Assembly: GCA_964030785.1 (NCBI GenBank)
Contig: OZ034978.1
Coordinates: 7,010,501 to 7,074,500 of the forward strand
Length of the DNA: 64,000 nucleotides
From: Siderastrea siderea
Lineage: Eukaryota > Cnidaria > Anthozoa > Scleractinia > Rhizangiidae
Direction: 5' to 3'
The stretch's first letter is position 1. Each line of letters begins with the position of its first letter. The notes under the pieces are model-generated. The model saw only the letters and a list, made by a program, of their open reading frames with translations, was not told where the DNA came from and did not search any database. The position numbers and the translations under genes are program-made. Shown here piece after piece: positions 1 to 10,000 of this stretch.

Positions 1-238
1 TAAGCAATGAGAACAAAGAAAGTGGTCACCAAGGTTAAGAAGTCTTGATATTTAGACACATTCTCCTTACTAGTTCCACAAGAAATGTATGGAGAACAGT
101 AAGGAGAATATGCATTTTCATATCAGGGCTTGAAGGGTTAATGTCAATAAAAGACTCACTTACCAAACACTTAATAAAACTAGATCCAAACATACCCAAA
201 GTAGTGAGAATTTATAACAAAACGTAAAAGTAGCTTAC

Positions 239-304
239 AATCTTGTTCACTGTGGGAATGAGGAAACAAACATGGAAGAGGATCAGAAAGGATCCGACAG
301 CCAT
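239..304 (-). CDS. MED16: MED16 coding exon 9
   Basis: The exon is 66 nt and encodes [20 protein letters not shown], matching the MED16 segment KCRIDTEIMPSLF. The acceptor is tttgctgcag and the donor gtaagc. Later exons lie outside the window. Confidence 0.8.
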
Positions 305-3065
305 CTGCAGCAAAGAAAACAAAATAATGAATAAATTAGCATAAAAATGCAGTGGCAAGGCAAGTCCATGCATGCACAATAAGGTATGACAGCAAATTTA
401 TTGGAGATGTTGATATTTGAGAGACCTTTGACCCGCTTTGCTAGTATTTAAACTGTAATATTGCTTTATAAGTTTTCTAATTTCTTATCTATTGGTTCTA
501 TTTGTAAAGATGTGTATAGTATTCTTGTAATTGCTTATCTATTGTATTGTAAATTTTTTGTATTCTTTAATAAATAACATTAAAAATAATAATAATAAAA
601 AAAATAAGGTATGACAAAATTTCATTTTAAAGGTATAGATGAGTAGAATTTATAAACCACATAACTACTTACAAATCATTTTATACATAGACAACAGGTT
701 TAAAACGCAAAAGAAGAAACAAAAACTAGCACAGGATTCCCCCGATGATAAGATAAATACAGTACAGCTCAGAGATAAGCATCAAAGGTACACACAAAAG
801 GCACCCATGTTTTTTGTGTCAACCCATTCCAAATAGCGCATTTCGAAACACATTTCTTGGACATGCTTTTTCTTTGTTTGTTATTCATCCCAATAACTTT
901 GCTTTGGTTCTCAGGAACAAAAACAAGTAAAGCACGTGTAGTGGAAATTAATGTTGTATTGCAATATTCTTACAATTCATTTGTTTGTTACTTGGTTCAT
1001 TGCTTTATTTGTTCATTGGTCTACGAGTTTGTTGCTTCATTGGTTGGTTTGTTGGTTCATTCATTGGATCGTTGGTTCATCTATTTGCTTGTTTGTTGAT
1101 TTATTTATTCTTCGCAACAAACAGTTTTTTTTTCAATGTTGATAATTTACATGATGTAGTGATAAGCAGGAGGCCTCAAGAAACATGGGGCTTATAGTGA
1201 AGAGGCAACCTGGCAATTCCAGTTTGCAGCATTTTTTTTTATTTAGTTAGCATGCAAATGGCAAAAATCTACAAAATAAAGAACTTATTAATTTTTGTGT
1301 TAAGCTTCTCAAACAGAACATTGGAAATTATTCTCCTGAAACAAGACAGAGTATCTGAGGAGGTGATATAAGTGGACAAAGAATTCCACAAACCAGGTAC
1401 ACGTACTTGAAAGGGAATCGAAAACCATGCAACATTTGTTTGGCAAGTGCATGCACAAGTTCAGAGCCACATTGAAATTTTGTGCTTCATATTATAGCTA
1501 AGAAATAAATTTTTAAAAAATTAAGACAATTTCCACTGAACGTTCAAGCAGTAAGTGCAAAAATTTAGTTACCAAAAAAAATACTCATAGCATGGTAACA
1601 TTTTAAATAAAAAAAGAACAAATTATCAATACTTAAACTCCCAAGGTGACCCGGCAAGAGAAACTTGAATTTGAAGTTATCCACATTTTAATTGAAAAGA
1701 TGCTTCGCGTCAGTTCAAAACAACATGGCGCCCATCTTTAGCATATTTTTACGAGATTTGACATTAATTTTCGCGAGAATGCTTGAGAATTTAATCGCGA
1801 AGTCACTTGGAGAAGCAAATTAAGGTGTGATGTTTCAAATGGTATTGAAAATGTTATCATGCTAGGAGTAGTATTTCAGTAAATAATTTTTGCACTTATT
1901 GCTCCAATGTTGAGCATATAGTACATAAATCATACCTGGTCCACCGGATAAAGAGACCCTGTAGAACTGTACAGCACTGCAAAGTTCACCATCATTTGCC
2001 ACCACAATTACCTTACCCTCTAAAAAGACAGACAAAAGACACTAGTTACCTGTACCAAGCCAACAAACACAACCATTCTAAAGATTGTGTCACTTGTCCG
2101 TTATATGTAGTTTAACCAACTGCCTCGCATACCATAATGGCGGTTGGGTGCCTGGGATATCCCGGGGCCTCCACTGTGGTCAGCCGGCCCCCAGATGGAC
2201 TACTCCATTACTGGCAAATCCCCAGAACCCAGCCATGAGCCCCACACGCCTCGGCACCCGTCACACTGACTTCAAGTCAAACCTCTACTAGGGTGGTGTT
2301 ACACGAGGCAATGTTTTCCCCAACTTGTCTCACAATTGCGATGGCTATGTCATGGTTTTCTATTCAATGCAGAATTTGTGTACTTCTAAACACGAAGGCA
2401 AAATCATCAACCTTTTCATTGTTCATGTACCAAAGGTGATAGTTGTTGTACGTCCCTTTTGTTGTGGTGAAATGTTTCTTCTTAGTTAGCCTTCTGGCCA
2501 AAAATGGGTAATATTTTAGTGCACAAGATCCACAATGTATGCAAAAAATGAACCAGTTTTGCAGTGCTTTTGACTTTTTCTTTTGGCAGCAATTGAAATA
2601 TACATGTATGCCACTTTCACAATAAAACAACAGTGGACTTGAAAATCAACAAAGGTAAAGGTAAGGCTTGCCTAAAAGAGGTTCAACTTTCTTACAATAA
2701 TTGAATTACCCCAAAAAGACAGAACGTCTGCACACTCACTGCTAGTAAATGCCAGATCAGCCACAGCAACTCGTGTGCGCACCTGTGCCAAACATTTTCT
2801 GGTGATTTGTACTTCTGGCTTAATGGTTGTCACACAAATCTAGAAAATAAAAGAACATTAAATGAAAGAAAGAAAGAAAGAAAGAAAGAAGGAAGGAAGG
2901 AAGGAAGGAAGGAAGGAAGGAAGGAAGGAAGGAAGGAAGGAAGGAAGGAAGGAAGGAAGGAAGGAAGGAAGGAAGGAAGGAAGGAAGGAAGGAAGGAAGG
3001 AAGGAAGGAAGGAAGGAAGGAAGCAAGGAAGGAAGGAAGGAAGGAAGGAAGGAAGGAAGGAAGGA

Positions 3066-3097
<32 letters not shown>

Positions 3098-3917
3098 AGG
3101 GAAGGAAGGAAGGAAGGAAGGAAAGAAGGAAGCAAGGAAGGAAGGAAGGAAGGAAGGAAGGAAGGAAGGAAGGAAGGAAGGAAGGAAGGAAGGAAGGAAG
3201 GAAGGAAGGAAGGAAGGAAGGAAGGAAGGAAGGAAGGAAGGAAGGAAGGAAGGAAGGAAGGAAGGACCGTTTCCCAAAATTCTGTTCCTTTTTATCGAAG
3301 CAACTTGTTTTCAGATTTCCACAACAACACTATTCCGTTGTAATTGATATTCGAGGAAATGTCTAAAAAACTATCGATTTGTCATGATGTTTCCCCGAAA
3401 CAATCTCTCCTCGGCACTGCAATCGCTAGTATTTTGCGCGCAGGGTCCAACTGGTTAGGAACAGCAAATATAGGAACTAAGTGTTCCTATGTTTGTTGGG
3501 CAACATTGGGATCGCCATGAACCAACGGATCTGGGTATCCTGTGTAAGGGAAACGGATATTTTTACAAGTTGTCATAATTTATATAAATTCGACGGATTT
3601 CACGGAGTAGACGGATTTCTTTATGCTAATCATAAGATGATAATGAAATTCATGAAATCCGTCTTGACCGTCAATACCGTCGAATCCGTTCACTTTCACC
3701 AAGTCTTTTAACGAGGGGATATGTAATGACCACCCCTCCCCTTCATATTTTTTTAACGGACATCGAGCTTGAAACATTTTTCTCTTAATTCAACGGATTC
3801 TACGGATTTCACGGAGTAAGCGGATTCCTTGATGCTAATTTTTAAATGACATTACAATCAGATTGAATTATTATTATAATAATTATTATCTTTATTATAA
3901 TAATAATAATAATAATG

Positions 3918-3959
<42 letters not shown>

Positions 3960-3974
3960 TTGAATAATGAATAA

Positions 3975-4029
<55 letters not shown>

Positions 4030-7000
4030 CATTATTATTATTATTATAATAAAGATAATAATTACTATAATAATAATTCAATCTGATTGTAATGTCATTA
4101 AAAATTAGCATCAAGGAATCCGCTTACTCCGTGAAATCCGTAGAATCCGTTGAATTAAGAGAAAAATGTTTAAAGCTCGTTGTCCGTTAAAAAATATGAA
4201 GGGGAGGGGTGGTCAATACATTTTCCCTCGTTAAAAGACTTGGTGAAAGTGAACGGATTCGACGGTATTGACGGTCAATACGGATTTCATGAATTTCATT
4301 ACCATCTTATGATTAGCATAAAGAAATCCGTCTACTCCGTGAAATCCGTAGTTTCCGTCGAATAAAGAGAAAACTGTTCGTCGCTATATACCCGTCTTCA
4401 ATCAAGTGCAGCATTTGTTGATTTAGGTCATACAGAGAATGCAAGTTACGTATCTCGACAGACGCAAGACGCAAGAGAACAAGCATTACAAAGGGAAGTG
4501 CAGGCAAAAGAGGCGTTTGACAATGCTTGGGTAAAGAAAATGGAGTTTGAGTTGAGCAACATGACGAAGCGTCTGGAGGTAGTCGCCCGTAGTGAGATTC
4601 CCGACCTCAAAAGCTACATCGAGATTCTCGTGTACAAGCTCAAAATGCATCATGAAAATGCCGGCAACCTAAAGTGCGCCACAATCGTAGAAGAGAGACG
4701 AAAGGCATGCATAGAATGGGGTCTCATAGAACAGAAACACGCCTATTTAGTGACGAGTGCCTTTGAGCCCTTGCCCTTGTGCGAAACGGAGGACGAAGAG
4801 GATCCCGAAAAAGACGATGAACTGGGTAAGCCACCGGGGATATGTTGTGTGTCGCAAACAATTTTCTTTCAGCCCGTGTTATGTTACTAATTGTGTTACT
4901 GTTCAATTTGTGAGTGCGTTGAAATTTTTGCTTTTCGCCTGCGCTGTTTGTCTAAACAAATCGTGTTTTTTTTTCTTTTTTCCATTATACAGAACACGCG
5001 CCGGGTACCAAGGATGAAGGCGATCTGCATCAGCCACCGATGATGAGCAGCGAGAAAGAAATGGGTGAGTCCCGTTAATGTCATGCCAAACAATTTCTCG
5101 ATTTTCTAACCTTTCATAGAAGTCCCTGTGTTAAATTGTTTTAATTTGTTGTCATTTGATTATCATCAGAACTATTGGAGTCTCTTTTCTCAAGTGGGTT
5201 CGCCGAAGGGGACGTGGTGGAAACGCCTTCAAGTCAGTCTGTTTTAACAGCTGATGGTTTACTGCGCGAGTCGCCTACCAGAAAAAGACGAGCGCCGTTC
5301 GAGGACTACACGTCGTCGCAGGCCTGGGGTGGGCTCAAAGTTCGCTCCCAACCAATTAAAAAGGCGATGAAAACAAGGCCTTCAAACAAGCTGCCCCGGG
5401 GACAAACTCAAATCAGAAAGTTTTTCCATAAAGCAATGTAAACTGAAATGTGACTGTAACGAATTAAAGTAAATTGAGCATAGCATTGAATACGTTTAAT
5501 TGAGTTGTTCTTACATACAGTGAGATATCAAAGTCCTATCATGTCGTAGTATTCCACGGGGTCTCCAATTCACTGATTCCAGTACTGTAAGCTCCTCTTC
5601 TACGATATCTGTTTTTGGCACCGGTGTAGGATCTGCGTCGATGCTGCATTAAGCGTTGCTTAGAGCCCGATCATGTCACAATGTTCCAAGGGCCTCCAGT
5701 TAACCGATTCCAGAACATTTAGCTCTTCCTCTATGATTACATGCCTCGGTACCGGTGTTGAGATAACGTCCATAAACGAGGAATTTCTTGCAATGTCACT
5801 GTTTTCCAGTTAAATGGCTATGAATAGGCACGCCAAGATTAGCTCCCCAAGTGTAGCCCTTTCCCTTTGCGTTGTTCTGTTCAAATGCCTCCAAAGAAGG
5901 CTTTCTGCCAACATGGCCGTCGATTTTGGAAAACCAAATTGCTCGCAAATGCCATGAATAAACTCTCCAGCAAACTTGATGTCTTGCAACGGCAAAGCGG
6001 GATGTTTATCTACAATGGTGTCCATGATCTTAGGGGGTCTGTGTTCAGCAGGAAAAGAGGCCCGGTTTATAAGGTGTGCTCTCTAAATAGTGACACGCAA
6101 CATTCCGAAATGCTTTGGGAAATGCACACACAAAGAAGGCCTTTTGGATTGGCACATAAACAAGCGCGGTTGCCAGGGCCTCATTTTAAATTCCAGTTCT
6201 ATAGTAGCAGTAAGTTTTTAGCTAGCGCGGTTCCTTGCAAAACTTGGCCACTGCTCGTTTCTTCAGTGAGTCAGAAGACCTTCCTTTCTGGAAATGAAAC
6301 TCGGAATCCCTCAGAATGGCCGTCCACTGACCATAGCCGTACCTTTTGAGACCGGCCTTGAGATACCTGTCCTCGTCCGGTGTGAACAAGAGGGCTTTTT
6401 TTCTATTGCATGTACGACCGATGTTCGCCACTTTGAAAGCGCGCTGGCGTGTAAGTCTTGGAATTTCACCCAAATTGGATTCCCATTTTAGTGGCAACGC
6501 CTCCTCTGCACTTTCGACTTCTTCTGTAGAACCGCCGGACAGATGGTGCGCATCATGTTCTTGAGAGGAGGCGGACGAGATGTCTGGCAGTCTTGAAATT
6601 ACATCCTCTTCCAACTTTGTCCCCTTGTCGCCATGTAGTTTATCCAAGCATTGGCGGGCCTTTGTTGCGACCTCTCTGGATCGTTGCTTTTGATAATGCA
6701 CTCTTGCTACAACCGAGCTGTGTTTTTGATCCTCTGAAACTGCGTCTTGTTCTCTTGCACTGAGCTGGTTGGAACTTGCCGTCTCGACGATTTGGCGGTA
6801 GCGCGTTGGGTGAACATATTTTCCAATGGCATCAAAAACCAGTTTACTCATCAGCTCTCCAAGCTTGTTGTGCTGTCCCCCGTTTCTCGTCATGAGTACG
6901 TAGTCGCAAACTGGTTTCTGCAGAGGGCGAATGTGATGTATATATCCATCCAAAACTTTCATGTTAGTGTTGGTTAAAAGGAGGGAGTCAAATCCGTATT

Positions 7001-10000
7001 TACCTGCCGTTTTAAACATTTTCTGGTCAATGAATCCCCCGTTTGTTTTCGCTGCACGAACCATGTCAACAGTGAGGTACTGGTACGTCATGGGTCGGGA
7101 GCCCTTTACCTTAATGAACAAGTACACGGCTAGAAATTTGGTGGCAAACGACAAATCCCCCGAGCAAACACTACCTGGATTGTCCCTGCATTTCTTAAGC
7201 ACTTCTTCATATCGAGGCAGGTAATGAGACACAACTTCCAGTAGTTCGTCGAGTGATGCCCAGTGACCCTTGGCTTCCAAAACATCAATGTCCAGATCGC
7301 TGGTCCACTGCAATCTCATCATCTTAGACACTGTTCGCCGAACTCTTTTCAAGTACGTCTCGGTGACAGTTAATCCTCTAGCCACTGTATCTGACAATCC
7401 TTCGCTGACTTTTCTGAATTGCACTAGCTCCCCAATGGCGTCCAGGTATCCTAAACGTCCAGCATGTCCAAGATTCCACGTGTCCTGCATCATATCAGCA
7501 AATTTAAAGAGGAGGTTAGGAGAGCATAAGCTATAGTCGACATTTTTCCAAGTCAGTTCGTCTTCGTCTTCACAACAAAATCTGAGAAACTTAAGGCTTT
7601 TGCTGACAATTTGCGGAGCTTTGCGATCGCTCTTGCCCCCGCCACTCCCGGTGAGCCAAGAAAGGAATTCTTTAGCGATTGCACCCGATGGTTCAAAGGT
7701 TGGAATCGGTTTGCTCGCGCTGGTGGGCTTGGATTTTTTTGGGCTTTCATTACAGTCGCTAACTTGACTAGCCTCAATTTCTGCATTGCTTGGTTTCTGA
7801 TCAAAGTAAAAGAACCAACGGTGTTTTCGAGTTACGTGTTTCCTGCAGCCTCTTTGAGTCCCAAATCCATCGTGATCGCACGCCTGTATTGGGCAGTGAA
7901 AAAGACCATCGGATTCATCTTTCTCCAAGTGAAGTCTTTTCGGTTTGGTCAAAGCATTTGCAACTTTAGCCCAGTCAACTTGCTTGCACTTTTTACTCAT
8001 CTTTCTTGGGAGGAGAGTCAGCGAGAAATGAGCATACACTTACCTGCCAGTTGTTTTATACGATCCTTGTGTCCCTAGAGTACGAAACTCCCGATTGACC
8101 AATAGCAAGGCAAATATACTAACCTTGTTCAAACGTGCCCTGAACATGTTGTAGCCCCTTTGGGAACCCAAGTGCATCTTGTCCAATAGAAAGGCGAAGG
8201 CGAGCATAATCCAAAAAGCGTGCTCAAACTTGCCCTAGCATGTTTAGGCGGAATGAAGTTCAATGCGATATGCCCCCCCCCCCCGCCCCAAGCACTCCAA
8301 TTGCTTTCAAGTAAATGGGACTTCTTTGTTCCTAATGTTCCTTTAATGAAAAGGATCGTTTTGTTCCAAAGGAACTTTTTGTTCTTAATTGTGTTGAAGT
8401 GGAACAAAATGTTCCTATCACTATAGGAACAATATGATCCCATTTGTTCATATAGGAACAAAACGTTCCTTTAATGAAAAGGACCGTTTTGTTCCAAAGG
8501 AACTTTTTGTTCTTAATTGTGTTGAAGTGGAACAAAATGTTCCTATTACTATAGGAACAATATGATCCCATTTGTTCATATAGGAACAAAACGTTCCTTT
8601 AATGAAAAGGACCATTTTGTTCCAAAGGAACTTTTTGTTCTTAATTGTGTTGAAGTGGAACAAAATGTTCCTATTACTATAGGAACAATATGATCCCATT
8701 TGTTCATATAGGAACAAAACGTTCCTTTAATGAAAAGGACCGTTTTGTTCCAAAGGAACTTTTTGTTCTTAATTGTGTTGAAGTGGAACAAAATGTTCCT
8801 ATTACTATAGGAACAATATGATCCCATTTGTTCATATAGGAACAAAACGTTCCTTTAATGAAAAGGACCGTTTTGTTCCAAAGGAACTTTTTGTTCTTAA
8901 TTGTGTTGAAGTGGAACAAAATGTTCCTATTACTATAGGAACAATATGATCCCATTTGTTCATATAGGAACAAAACGTGACCTTTTATTTAGGGCCACCT
9001 TGTTCCTAATTCCTTTTTATTTGGGAACTGCACGTTCCTAATTTCCAAACAAAGGAACTTCACGTTCCCCTTTTGTTAGGTCCAATTAAGACATGGGAAC
9101 GAAATGTTCCTAACTGGGATGCGATTAGGAACAAACAGTTCCTTGTTGAGCTATGTAAGCTCAGTAGATGGGAACAGGTGTTCCCAATTACCTTAAAGGA
9201 GAACTTAACTGGAAATAGGAACTAAGTAATATAGGAACTGTTGGTTCCTTAATCCTGTTAATAGGAAAAACGGTTCCGATTAGATTTCATTATTGGGAAC
9301 AATACGTTCCCTTTATGTGAAAAGGAATGAAATTATTAGGAACTCAGGTTCCTAATTACTCAAGAAAGGCCCAACTGATTTGCCAGATTAGGAACAATGC
9401 GTTCCTTTGTTATTACAAGGGGCCTTTTGGTTCCTAATCAGTATTTTTTTGTTCCGAATAGTGCAAAATTCGTTCCTTTGTACGGTTTAAGAGCTGTTCC
9501 TTTGTTTCAGAAAAGGAACAGCTGGTTTGTTCCTAATTCAATTATAGGAACAAAGGAACAAAAATAGAGGAACGGACCCCTTTTATTCGGCCGATTGTAG
9601 CGCTCGTGCAACTCGGTTTTCATCCACATAAACCATCAATTTAAGCGATTTATAAGTTAAAGTAGTTCTGGTCGAAGTTTTGCAACAAAACTCAAAGCAC
9701 GTTAACAGAATTTTGCGGTTCTCTCATTTTGGGAAACGTATAGGAAGGAAGGAAGGAAGGAAGAAAACGGTTTGATAAGCCAGCTTTCAACCAAAACCAA
9801 ATAGGAAGCAGAATATGGACAAAATATATTCTGATTGTCAGCCCCAACCCCTCCCCTGATGGAAGATGCCTTTCCACCTTTCCTTATTATCTTACTACAA
9901 AACAAGAAAAGCCCCAGGGGCATTAGACCCCGGCGTTGTTCTCCCTCCCCCGGGAGTGTAAAATATGTTACGGTCACTCAAGATAAAAGCCCTTGGCTGT

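Larger units (their letters stand above)
3268..9738. mobile_element. Tyrosine-recombinase/Myb element, 6.5 kb, class not recognised
   Basis: The inferred boundaries are inverted repeats CGTTTCCCAAAATTCTGTT at 3268-3286 and its complement at the right end. The right copy (outer limit 9738) is interrupted by about 16 bp after CGTTTCCCAAAAT. Both ends touch (AAGG) repeat, so the target was probably that tract; no clear target duplication can be read. Inside are a recombinase gene (minus, 8000-6222), a cyclin-like gene (minus, 6025-5660), a convergent spliced PIP-box gene (plus, 4540-5441), a 774 bp foldback near the left end and a 1.25 kb GGAAC/GTTCC site array at the right end. Cryptons encode tyrosine recombinases but, as I know them, lack terminal inverted repeats and these accessory genes. 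A chance collage of unrelated insertions is the alternative. Confidence 0.6.

Noticed and set aside
2807..3347. Long Lys/Glu/Gly/Arg-rich and Leu/Pro/Ser/Phe-rich frames
   Set aside because: They are translations of the AAGG microsatellite in all frames.
3842..4114. Ile/Asn homopolymer frame
   Set aside because: It lies in the AT-only centre of the foldback.
5867..6564. Plus-strand frames opposite the recombinase and cyclin-like genes
   Set aside because: They are antisense shadows without domain signal; the opposite strand has clear motifs.
8129..8973. Five similar short minus-strand frames ([14 protein letters not shown]...)
   Set aside because: They come from the 128 bp tandem repeat, whose length is not a multiple of three; each frame ends in the next unit.
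8337..8980. CRISPR array
   Set aside because: Units are identical head to tail with no spacers, in a eukaryotic intron.
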